64,000 nt of DNA, taken from assembly GCA_030425705.1 (NCBI GenBank), contig JAUHZU010000004.1, forward strand, positions 124,001 through 188,000, given 5' to 3'. The position numbers and the translations under genes were made by a program. The DNA is from Phycisphaerae bacterium (GTDB taxonomy: Bacteria > Planctomycetota > Phycisphaerae > Phycisphaerales > Phycisphaeraceae). Shown here piece after piece: positions 16,168-24,141 of the stretch. Under the pieces are notes generated by a model that had not been told where the DNA came from, did no database searches, and worked only from the letters and a program-made list of their open reading frames with translations. The stretch's first letter is position 1; each line of letters opens with the position of its first letter.

Positions 16168-17531
16168 GCGTCCCCCACGATACCCAGCCGGCGGGCCTGG
16201 GTCGAAGACATCACGCCGTCGGGGTCGAGCCGGCGCTGCACCGCGCGGAACGCATCCAACCGCGGGTACATCGCGCGGAAGGTCTCGGCCGACATCGCCG
16301 CGTCTTTGGCGAGGTAGACCCGCCCGCCGTGGTCGAGCACCACCGCGTCCAGCTCGTGCAGGAAAGGTTCGAGCCCCGCGCCCCGCGGCATGTCCACCGC
16401 GAGGGTGAGCCCGGCCATCGGGAAACCCAGCGGGCCGACCGCCTGCCCGCCCATGCGCTTGAGCACGGCCAGGAAGCTCGACCGCCGCGCATCGACCAGC
16501 TTATTGATCACCGCGCGCACACCTGCCGCCCCGTCCTGTTCGGGAAACACCGGCTGGTATTGCACGAACCCGCGCTTGCCGTAGACCCGGTTCCAGTGGT
16601 GCACCGCGTCGAGCGGGTAGAAGTACGGGTCGAAGCCCTCGGTGTGTCGGCCGCTGCCGTGCTTCGCGTAGTAGGCGGTGTTGAAGGCCTTCACGGTCAG
16701 CGGGTTGAGCGCGCACCCGGGGAAGTGGATCGGCACCGACTTCGCCCGGCGTTTGTCGGGGCGGAGGTCGGTCGTGCCGTTGCCCTCGGCGTGGGCGCCC
16801 TGCATGACGACGCCCCGGCCGAGCTTCGCGCCGCGGGCGAGGCAGTCGATCCATGCGACGGAGTAGCGGTGGTCCTCATCGGTCGCGGCGAAGTGTTCGA
16901 GCATCGCGTCCAGCGAGCCGACACGGGTGGACGACACGTCGATGCGTGACGAGGTGACGCGAAGCATCTTGAGCGTGACGGTCAGGATGAAACCGGTAAG
17001 CCCCATGCCGCCGAGCGTGGCCCAGAACACGTCCGCGTTCTCCTCGCGGGAGCAGGTGAGCGTGTCGCCGGTCGGCGTCATCAGGTCGAAGGCGATCAGG
17101 CAGGTGTTGAACGACCCGTCGCGGTGGTGGTTCTTGCCGTGGACATCCGCGGCGACTGCGCCGCCGAGCGTGACAAACTTCGTGCCGGGCGTGACGGCCG
17201 GGAACCACCCGCGGGGCAGAAGCGCATCGATCAGGTCGGCGAAGCTGACGCCGGCCTCCGCGGTGACGACCCCGATGGCATCGTCGAACGCGAGGAAGCG
17301 GTCCATGCCGGTGTGCAGGACGACGGCGCGGTCGGCGTTGGTCGCGGGGTCGCCGTAGCTGCGACCCAGGCCCCGGCTGATGAGCGTGTGTCGGCCGTGG
17401 GCGTCGCGCAGCAGCGCGGCGAGTTCGTCGGCCGAGCCGGGCCGATAAACGTCGCAGTCGACGCGCGGCTGCAGGCCCCAGCCGGCGAGGCGTTGTCGGT
17501 CGGCACGGGGTGGGTCGGCGGGTCGGGTCAT
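16164..17531 (-). CDS. dprE1: DprE1-like FAD-dependent polyprenyl-phosphoryl-ribose 2'-oxidase
   Basis: This 455-residue flavoprotein has a PCMH-type FAD domain (GLGRSYGDPATN at about 54-65; DVHGKNHHRDGS at 129-140, the HGKNHH motif of DprE1) and a C-terminal substrate domain with GGRVYLAKD (402-410; the Lys matches the active-site Lys of mycobacterial DprE1). The site equivalent to mycobacterial Cys387, the covalent target of benzothiazinones, appears to be Ala (LTLAVD, about A378). It would oxidise the ribose C2' of the lipid-linked sugar for DprE2 to reduce. Four-base overlaps join it to the GT-C gene upstream and DprE2 downstream. Confidence 0.88.
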   Translation of the reverse strand: MTRPADPPRADRQRLAGWGLQPRVDCDVYRPGSADELAALLRDAHGRHTLISRGLGRSYGDPATNADRAVVLHTGMDRFLAFDDAIGVVTAEAGVSFADLIDALLPRGWFPAVTPGTKFVTLGGAVAADVHGKNHHRDGSFNTCLIAFDLMTPTGDTLTCSREENADVFWATLGGMGLTGFILTVTLKMLRVTSSRIDVSSTRVGSLDAMLEHFAATDEDHRYSVAWIDCLARGAKLGRGVVMQGAHAEGNGTTDLRPDKRRAKSVPIHFPGCALNPLTVKAFNTAYYAKHGSGRHTEGFDPYFYPLDAVHHWNRVYGKRGFVQYQPVFPEQDGAAGVRAVINKLVDARRSSFLAVLKRMGGQAVGPLGFPMAGLTLAVDMPRGAGLEPFLHELDAVVLDHGGRVYLAKDAAMSAETFRAMYPRLDAFRAVQRRLDPDGVMSSTQARRLGIVGDA

Positions 17532-19165
17532 GGCGTGGCGGGGGCGTCGTCGGGTGGCGTGCCGCGTCGGGCCGCCCCCTCCCCACTATCGGCGACCAGG
17601 ACGTACAACTCGCCCTCCGCCCGCCAGGACATGCCCGCCGGCGGGTCGATCGGGGGGGCGTGGGTCGACGCGGGGACCAGCACCACCGCCCTCCCACGAT
17701 AGGCCGGCCAATCCGCCGGTTCATCGGGCCGGAGCACCTGGACGGTGACCTCCGATAAGCCCCGCGTGCGGAGTTGGTACCCCACCGCGAAATGGGCCAT
17801 CGCGTCCTCGACGATCACGACGCCGTCGGCCCCCGCGAGGCCGACCGCGGTCTCGCTCATCGTCTTGGCCGAGGTCTCGCCGACGCCCCAGGGCACGAAG
17901 AGGTAGCGGTAGTCGTCGCGGTAGGGCTTGTGGCGTGCCATCGACCCCAACGCCCCGCGGTCCCGTGCCACCTTGGCCGCGAGGACATACACACCGGGCG
18001 CCGCAAGGACGCTCAGCGCGACACCCGCGATCATCAGCCGGCGGGCGTTGTGTGAGCGCGCGCGCAGCGCCCACGCACAGCCGATGCCGACGAACAGCAT
18101 CAGAACGGTGTAGGTCGGCAGGAGGAAGGTGTGCTGGTCGACGACGTTGTACCGCAGCACGAACAACGCGTGCAACGCGAGCGCGCCGTATAGCGCCCAC
18201 GCGAGCCCGGCCATCGCGCGCCCGGCCAGCCAGCGGCGGGCGACGACGAGCCCGGCCGCGGCGAGCGGGAGCGCGACACCCGGGAAGCTCAGCAGCGTGA
18301 AGGCCGCGCTGATCGCGATCTGCTTGATCCCTGGCCGGGCGTTGAGCACGTTATCGCTGTAGGCGTACCCGAACAGGGCCGACCGCACCGCGCCGGCGAG
18401 GTCGCCGGTGCGCCCGGCCTCGATCGCGGTGAGGGCGAGGTACGGCAGCGCCCCGATGAACCACGCCGACATCGCCGACGCAAACCCCCGCCACCCCACA
18501 TCGCCCCGCCGCCAGGCCCCGAGCAGCACCAGCCCGGACACCGGCAGGGTGAGCATCGCCATGTTGTGGTTCGCCAGCCCCAGCCCGTTGAACAGCATCA
18601 TGCCGATCAGCCAGCGCGGCGCGGCCGAGGCCGGCCCGGACGACGCACCCGGCCCGGCGTGGCGGTCGCGGAAGTACAGCACCATGCACCACAGCTCGGC
18701 GCTGAGCAGCGCCGTCGTCACGGTGTAGCACTCGGGCATCGAGCTCATCCGCCAGAACGTGTTGGCGACCATCAGCAGACCCGCCGCCGCCAGCGCGGGC
18801 CCGGCCGAGCCAACCAGCGAACGAGTCGCGCCGAACACGTTGGCGACCGTCACCGCCCCGGCCAGCGCGCTGACCCACGCCACCGCCAACGCCGGCTCGA
18901 CCGGCAGCAGCCCCGCCGCCGCCTGCCCGAGCCAGAAGTGCAGCGGGTGCGCCAGCGCCAGCCCCAACTCGTTGAACAACTCGCCGTCGATGATGCGGAG
19001 GACAAACTGGCCGTAGTCCTGCCACTGGATCGTGCGCGAAGCGGTCAGGGCATAGAACACAAACACCCCGGCGGTGATCGCCAGCCAGACCCCGACGTGC
19101 CCGCCCGCGTCGCCCGGGTCATCAGCCGGGGGTGCGGTCGCGGGTCTGGGTCGTTGTGCATCCAC
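17528..19165 (-). CDS. TMEM260/DUF2723-family GT-C membrane glycosyltransferase
   Basis: This 545-residue protein has about 11-12 membrane helices. The first large outer loop carries D50 in TIQWQDYGQF and H73-P74 in ALAHPLHFW, the D...HP pattern of the DUF2723/TMEM260 (GT-C) family that uses lipid-phosphate sugars. A soluble tail of about 110 residues ends the protein. As first gene of an overlapping trio with DprE1 and DprE2, it is inferred to use polyprenyl-phosphoryl-arabinofuranose as donor and to act on the outer side of the inner membrane; the acceptor could be a protein or glycan. The start is GTG at 19165. A divergent promoter region separates it from the ATP-grasp gene. Confidence 0.8.
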   Translation of the reverse strand: MDAQRPRPATAPPADDPGDAGGHVGVWLAITAGVFVFYALTASRTIQWQDYGQFVLRIIDGELFNELGLALAHPLHFWLGQAAAGLLPVEPALAVAWVSALAGAVTVANVFGATRSLVGSAGPALAAAGLLMVANTFWRMSSMPECYTVTTALLSAELWCMVLYFRDRHAGPGASSGPASAAPRWLIGMMLFNGLGLANHNMAMLTLPVSGLVLLGAWRRGDVGWRGFASAMSAWFIGALPYLALTAIEAGRTGDLAGAVRSALFGYAYSDNVLNARPGIKQIAISAAFTLLSFPGVALPLAAAGLVVARRWLAGRAMAGLAWALYGALALHALFVLRYNVVDQHTFLLPTYTVLMLFVGIGCAWALRARSHNARRLMIAGVALSVLAAPGVYVLAAKVARDRGALGSMARHKPYRDDYRYLFVPWGVGETSAKTMSETAVGLAGADGVVIVEDAMAHFAVGYQLRTRGLSEVTVQVLRPDEPADWPAYRGRAVVLVPASTHAPPIDPPAGMSWRAEGELYVLVADSGEGAARRGTPPDDAPATP

Positions 19166-19288
19166 GTGCCGTGACTCCCGAGTCGGTGGTGCCCGCGCGA
19201 CGCGAGGGCCCTGGCAGAACGGTTATACTAACCCTTGCCCGACACGATCGTCCGGCACCTCTCTCCCCCGTTCGGTTGGGCCCGATTC

Positions 19289-20281
19289 TTGAGTGAAACC
19301 TGCAACATCCTTGTCTCCTCGGCCGGCCGACGGGTCGTGCTGATCCGCCTGTTCCAGCAGGCGCTGCGTGAGTTGGGGCTCCGGGGGAACGTCTACGCGA
19401 CCGACCTGTCCTCGACCGCGGCCGGCTTCCACGCGGCCGACGCGGGCTTCTACGCCCCGCTGTTTTCCAGCGGCGACTTCATCCCCGAGATGCTCAAGCT
19501 CTGTGAGCAGCATCACATCCGGCTGCTGGTCCCGACAGTCGATACCGAACTGGGGCTTTACGCCGAACACAAGCAGGCTTTTGCGGAGATCGGGACGCTG
19601 GTGGCGATCTCCTCGCCGGAGACCATCGATATCGGTGGGGACAAGAACCACACCCACGCCTGGCTGACCGACAACGGCTTCCCAACCCCGAAGCAGGGGA
19701 CGATCCAGGAAGTCCTCGACCGACCCAAGGACTGGCCGCTACCGCTGCTGGCCAAACCCCGCTCAGGCAGCTCCTCCATCGGGGTCACCCGCATCCACCA
19801 CCTCAGCGACCTCCACTTTGCCGAGCAGCACGGTGAGATGATCGTCCAGACCCTCGCGACCGGTAAGGAGTACACCGTCGATGTGTTCATCGACCGGGAC
19901 GGGAAGGCCCGCTGCTCGGTCCCCCGCCTGCGCGTCGAGACCCGCTCGGGCGAGGTCAGCAAGGGGCTCACCGTCCGCAACCGGGACATCCAGTCGCTGG
20001 CCGAGCGCATCTGCGAGAAGCTGCCCGGGGCCTACGGTGTGTTCAACGTGCAGATGTTTGTCGATAAAAAGGGCGGGCAAACCAATGTGATCGAGTTCAA
20101 CCCCCGGTTCGGCGGCGGGTACCCGCTGGCGCATCAGGCCGGGGCACACTTCACCCATTGGCTGGTCGAAGACACGATGGGCCTGCCCTCGTCGGTGGTG
20201 GCGGATCGGTGGCAGGACGGGCTGGCCATGCTGCGATTCGACGACGCGGTGTTTGTCGACCGCGATCACACCCAGCTCTGA
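19289..20281 (+). CDS. ATP-grasp ligase, carbamoyl-phosphate-synthase-like
   Basis: The product is about 330 residues with an N-terminal Rossmann-like preATP domain (NILVSSAGRRV) and ATP-grasp core: GGDKNHTHAWL near 130, LLAKPRSGSSSIGV near 160, and the metal site VIEFNPRFGGGYPLAH near 280. ATP-grasp enzymes of this type join a carboxylate to an amine. They are common in capsule and lipopolysaccharide loci, but the substrate here is unknown. A TATACT -10-like box at 19224-19229 would start transcription near the upstream TTG 19235, so TTG 19289 is preferred. It opens a four-gene forward cassette and the next gene starts 30 bases after its stop. Confidence 0.75.
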   Translation: MSETCNILVSSAGRRVVLIRLFQQALRELGLRGNVYATDLSSTAAGFHAADAGFYAPLFSSGDFIPEMLKLCEQHHIRLLVPTVDTELGLYAEHKQAFAEIGTLVAISSPETIDIGGDKNHTHAWLTDNGFPTPKQGTIQEVLDRPKDWPLPLLAKPRSGSSSIGVTRIHHLSDLHFAEQHGEMIVQTLATGKEYTVDVFIDRDGKARCSVPRLRVETRSGEVSKGLTVRNRDIQSLAERICEKLPGAYGVFNVQMFVDKKGGQTNVIEFNPRFGGGYPLAHQAGAHFTHWLVEDTMGLPSSVVADRWQDGLAMLRFDDAVFVDRDHTQL

Positions 20282-20311
20282 GTGTTCCCGACCGATCCGT
20301 GGAGGCCCGGC

Positions 20312-21010
20312 GTGCCCCGATCGCTGCTGCTGTTTGACATCGATGGCACCCTGATGATCACCAAGGGGGCCGGCAGCCGGTGCCTGCACCGGGCCGGCAA
20401 GATCGTCTTCGGCGAAGCGTTCGCCTGGGCCGACATCACCGTCGGCACCCTGGACCCCCAGATCTTTGCCGAACTCGCCGCCCACAACGGGATCGGTGAG
20501 CCGGCCAACTACTACGAACGGTTCCGCGACACCTACCTGGCGGAGCTCGAGGCGGAGCTGAAACGTATCCCCGAAGACATCACGCTGATGCCCGGCATCA
20601 CGGCGTTACTCGACACGCTCTACCCCCGGGCCGGGGCGGGGGGTGATGTGCTGCTGGGGATCCTCACCGGGAACTTCCGGGCCGCGGCGGTGATGAAACT
20701 CCGGGCTGCGGGCTTCGATCTGGAACGGTTCCCCGTGACCGCCTTCGCGGAAGACGGCCGGACCCGCAACGACCTGCCGCGGATCGCCATGACCAAGGCC
20801 CGGACGCTCGCTTGCGCCGAGATACCTCCCGAGCAGGTCTACATCATCGGGGACACCCCGCGCGACATTGAATGCGCCAGAGCCAACAGGTGTGTCCCTG
20901 TCTCGGTCGCGACCGGGCGGTACACCGCGGATCAGCTCCGCGCGGCCGGGGGGGAACTGGTCTTTCAGACCCTGGAGGACCCGACGCCGCTGCTCACCCG
21001 GCTGGGGTAG
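20312..21010 (+). CDS. HAD-like phosphatase
   Basis: This 232-residue HAD hydrolase starts with the nucleophile motif LLLFDIDGTLM, has the second motif ILTGNFR near 125, a Lys region (AMTKAR) near 152 and the acidic motif IIGDTPRDIECA near 174-185. Size and cap suggest the phosphoglycolate-phosphatase-like group that works on small phosphorylated metabolites. The GTG at 20312 is chosen because GGAGG lies six bases before it; an upstream GTG at 20282 abuts the previous stop. Its place between ATP-grasp and aminotransferase genes suggests it removes phosphate from a sugar intermediate. Confidence 0.8.
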   Translation: MPRSLLLFDIDGTLMITKGAGSRCLHRAGKIVFGEAFAWADITVGTLDPQIFAELAAHNGIGEPANYYERFRDTYLAELEAELKRIPEDITLMPGITALLDTLYPRAGAGGDVLLGILTGNFRAAAVMKLRAAGFDLERFPVTAFAEDGRTRNDLPRIAMTKARTLACAEIPPEQVYIIGDTPRDIECARANRCVPVSVATGRYTADQLRAAGGELVFQTLEDPTPLLTRLG

Positions 21011-21089
21011 CCCGGCAGAGACAGTAGACTATCTGTTCGCCCGGCGCACCCAAACACACCCGCACCGCCCCCCCCGAACGATCGCCCTG

Positions 21090-22262
21090 ATGCCAACCGA
21101 ACTCACCACCGCCGAGACCATCATCCACACGCTGGACCGGGTCATCCGACAGACCGACCGACCCGTGCCGCTGCACATCCCGACCTTCGGCGGGAACTGC
21201 TGGAACTACGTCAAAGAATGCATCGACACCGGCTGGGTCTCCTCGGTCGGCAGCTACGTCACGCGCTTCGAGGAGGATCTGGCCCGCTATACCGGGGCGA
21301 AACACGCTGTCGCGGTCAGCAACGGGACCTCGGGGCTGCATATCGCGCTGCGCATGGTCGGCGTCGAGCCCGGCGACGAGGTGCTCAGCCCGTCGCTGAC
21401 CTTCGTCGCGACCGCGAACGCGATCCGGTACTGCGACGCGACACCGCACTTCGTGGATGTGGCCCCCACGACACTCGGGGTCGACCCGGGGGCGATCGGG
21501 GCCTACCTCGAGACCCTCACCGAGCAGCGGGAGGACGGGTACTGCTACAACAAGCAGACCGGCCGGCGCATCGCCGCGCTGGTCGGTATGCACGCCTTCG
21601 GCCACCCGTTCGACCTGCCCGGCATCGAGTCCCTCTGCCGGAAGCACAACATCGCCTTCGTGGAGGATGCCGCCGAGTCGCTAGGGTCGCTCTACAACGG
21701 CAAGCACACCGGCACGTTCGCGAAGGTCGGGCTCATCAGCTTCAACGGCAACAAGATCATCACCACCGGCGGCGGCGGCATGATCCTGACCGACGATGAC
21801 GAGCTGGGGCGCTGGGCCAAGCACGTGACCACAACCGCCAAGCTGCCCCACCGCTTCGAGTACATCCACGACGAGCTGGGCTACAACTACCGCATGCCCA
21901 ACCTCAACGCCGCGTTGGGATGCGCCCAGATGGAGCAACTCGGGGGCCTACTGGAGCAGAAGCGGCAGCTCGCGCAGCGGTACATCGATGCGTTCGCCGA
22001 TGTCGACGGGATGTATATCCTGCCCGAGCCCGAGGGGACGCGGAGCAACTACTGGTTCAGCTCGCTGGTGGTGGATCGGGCACTGGTCCCGCAGCGCGAT
22101 GACCTGCTGAACGCCCTGGTCGATGCGGGCTTCCTGGCGCGCCCGATCTGGCGTCCGATGCACCAGCTCCCCATGTACGCCGGCTGCCCGCGGATGCCCC
22201 TGCCGGTCACCGAAGACATGGCCCAGCGGGTCATCAACCTGCCCAGCAGCGCGGGGCTCTAG
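21090..22262 (+). CDS. LegC-type PLP-dependent sugar aminotransferase (DegT/DnrJ/EryC1/StrS)
   Basis: This 390-residue enzyme has the sugar-aminotransferase fold: FEEDLARYTGAKHAVAVSNGT near the N terminus, the acidic motif VEDAAESLG (about 193) and the internal aldimine Lys in SFNGNKIITTGGGG (K about 219). LegC-family members transfer an amino group to a 4-keto UDP-sugar on the way to legionaminic acid or related bacterial nonulosonic or diamino sugars; here the exact keto sugar is unknown. The ATG at 21090 lies 79 bases after the HAD stop. The NeuD-like acyltransferase that follows is a usual partner, as it acylates the new amine. Confidence 0.85.
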   Translation: MPTELTTAETIIHTLDRVIRQTDRPVPLHIPTFGGNCWNYVKECIDTGWVSSVGSYVTRFEEDLARYTGAKHAVAVSNGTSGLHIALRMVGVEPGDEVLSPSLTFVATANAIRYCDATPHFVDVAPTTLGVDPGAIGAYLETLTEQREDGYCYNKQTGRRIAALVGMHAFGHPFDLPGIESLCRKHNIAFVEDAAESLGSLYNGKHTGTFAKVGLISFNGNKIITTGGGGMILTDDDELGRWAKHVTTTAKLPHRFEYIHDELGYNYRMPNLNAALGCAQMEQLGGLLEQKRQLAQRYIDAFADVDGMYILPEPEGTRSNYWFSSLVVDRALVPQRDDLLNALVDAGFLARPIWRPMHQLPMYAGCPRMPLPVTEDMAQRVINLPSSAGL

Positions 22263-22294
22263 GACCGCCGCCGGCCGAACGCCAAGGAGTGAGC

Positions 22295-22981
22295 ATGGCC
22301 TATGTCCCACCACGCCTGATGACAAACGACGCCCCGCCGGTCATCGTCATCGGTGCGGGCGGGCACGGCAAGGTCCTGATCAACACCCTGCGGATGCTGG
22401 GCAGGCACATCCTCTTTGTTACCGACGACTCCGAGGGGCACCACGGCAAGACGATCGGCGGCGCAGAGGTCCGTGGCTCGGACGATCTGATCATGCAGTG
22501 CTCGCCGGACTCGGTGGAACTGGTCAACGGGGTCGGTTCGGTCGCCCGCCCCCAGGCCCGGAAAGAGGTCTTCCACCGGTTCAAGTACTGCGGCTACCGT
22601 TTTGCGACCGTGATCCACCCGACCGCGGTGGTCGCCAACTCCGCCGAGATCGCGCAGGGCGCGCAGATCATGTCCGGGGCGGTCGTCCAGTCCAGCGCGC
22701 TGATCGGGGCCAACACGATCCTGAACACACGCTGTTCGGTCGATCACGACTGTGTCATCGGTGCCCACACGCACCTGGCACCGGGGGTGACCCTGAGCGG
22801 GACCGTCTCGGTCGGGCAGACGTGCCACCTGGGGACCGGCGCGACCGTGATCCAGAACATCAAGATCGGCCTGGAGGCGATTGTGGCCGCAGGTGCCGTG
22901 GTGATCCGCGACGTCCCGGCGCGCGCCGCCGTCTGCGGGGTCCCGGCCACCCAGATGAAAGCGGGGCCCGGCACCCCCTGA
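22295..22981 (+). CDS. NeuD/PglD-like sugar O- or N-acyltransferase
   Basis: The product is 228 residues. An N-terminal Rossmann-like part (VIVIGAGGHGKVLINTL) is followed by left-handed beta-helix hexapeptide repeats (HPTAVVANSAEIAQGAQI onward), as in NeuD and PglD. Such enzymes acetylate the amino group added by DegT aminotransferases or an OH of a nonulosonic acid. AAGGAG lies five bases before ATG 22295, so this is preferred to GTG 22289. It ends the forward cassette and faces the epimerase gene from the opposite strand across 113 bases that include a small GCCGTG/CACGGC hairpin. Confidence 0.85.
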   Translation: MAYVPPRLMTNDAPPVIVIGAGGHGKVLINTLRMLGRHILFVTDDSEGHHGKTIGGAEVRGSDDLIMQCSPDSVELVNGVGSVARPQARKEVFHRFKYCGYRFATVIHPTAVVANSAEIAQGAQIMSGAVVQSSALIGANTILNTRCSVDHDCVIGAHTHLAPGVTLSGTVSVGQTCHLGTGATVIQNIKIGLEAIVAAGAVVIRDVPARAAVCGVPATQMKAGPGTP

Positions 22982-23094
22982 CGCTCCGGGGTCTGCGGGT
23001 GCCGCCGGTGACTCCGGTGCACCTTCTGCGATGCGGCTACTGCGCGATCGGGCCGTGGTGAAACACGGCTGGCCCGGGCTACGGCCGGGGCGGA

Positions 23095-24090
23095 TCACAC
23101 CGCCGACGGGCCCTTGCCGGCGAAGACGTGCTCGTCGTACCAGGCCAGCGTCTTGGCGATGCCGTCGTGCAGCGAGACCTGCGACTGGTAGCCGCAGGCC
23201 GCGGTGGTCTTGCTCATGTCGGGGGCTCGGCGGGTCGGCGAGCCGGGCGTGGTCGGGCCGTCGACGAGGTTCACCGGCTTGCCGATGACATCGACAACCG
23301 TCTGCGCGACCTCGCGGATCGTGACCTCCGGCTCCTGGGTGCCGAGGTTGAAGACGCCCTGGCAGGCCTCGTCTTCACCGAGCATGAGCTTGCTGATGAT
23401 CTGCGTCGCGTCGTCGACGTAGCAGAACGACCGCTTGTGCTCGGGGGAGAAGACCTCCAGGTCGCCGCCCTCGGGCAGCGCGAGGATCTTCTTGGCCAAC
23501 TCGGGGACGACGTGGACCAGCCCCATCCGCGGGCCGTAGACGTTGTGCGGCCGGACGCAGGTGAACGGCAGGCCGGAGTGGTGGCACAGCGCCTCGCCGT
23601 AGAGCTTGGACAGCAGGTAGGTGTGGCGGACGTCCGCCGGGTCGGGCATGCAGATCGGCGTAGTCTCGGGCGTGGGCACATCGATGCCGTACTGCAGCAG
23701 CGTGCCGGCGACGATCTCGCTGGTGGACGCGAAGACGAATCGCTGGAGGTTCTTCTGGCGGTGCGCGAGGTCGAGGGCCGAGAAGGTCATCGCCTCGTTC
23801 TTGCGGAGGACCTCGTAGGGCTTCTTGAGGACGTGGGCGACGCCGACGATCGCGGCGAAGTGCACGACGTGGGTGTAGTCGTCGTCCAGGTCGTCGAGCG
23901 AGCCGTGCACCAGCAGGTCGCGTTCGATCAGGCGGACGCTGGGGTTCTGCTTGAGTTCATCCAGGAACGGGTCGTGGACGGCGCGGGAGAAGTTGTCGAG
24001 CAGGTCAACCTTCACGCCGTCGTGTTCGAGCAGGCGTTTCGCGAGGTGGCCGCCGATGAACCCGGCACCGCCGGTGATGATGATCTTCAT
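23095..24090 (-). CDS. NAD-dependent nucleotide-sugar epimerase/dehydratase (SDR)
   Basis: This 331-residue extended SDR has GGAGFIGGHLAKRLL at the N terminus and the active-site Y-x3-K (YLLSKLYGE) near 163. The core is like UDP-glucose 4-epimerases and related decarboxylases, with a distinct insert (CMPDPADVRHT). The substrate cannot be fixed from sequence. It is the second gene of a minus-strand pair, 51 bases after the dehydrogenase gene, so the two probably act in sequence on a UDP-uronic-acid type sugar. Confidence 0.8.
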   Translation of the reverse strand: MKIIITGGAGFIGGHLAKRLLEHDGVKVDLLDNFSRAVHDPFLDELKQNPSVRLIERDLLVHGSLDDLDDDYTHVVHFAAIVGVAHVLKKPYEVLRKNEAMTFSALDLAHRQKNLQRFVFASTSEIVAGTLLQYGIDVPTPETTPICMPDPADVRHTYLLSKLYGEALCHHSGLPFTCVRPHNVYGPRMGLVHVVPELAKKILALPEGGDLEVFSPEHKRSFCYVDDATQIISKLMLGEDEACQGVFNLGTQEPEVTIREVAQTVVDVIGKPVNLVDGPTTPGSPTRRAPDMSKTTAACGYQSQVSLHDGIAKTLAWYDEHVFAGKGPSAV

Positions 24091-24141
24091 GGGTTGCGTT
24101 CCGATGCGTTCTCGTGATGAGCGGGTGAGGGGTTGCGCGGG

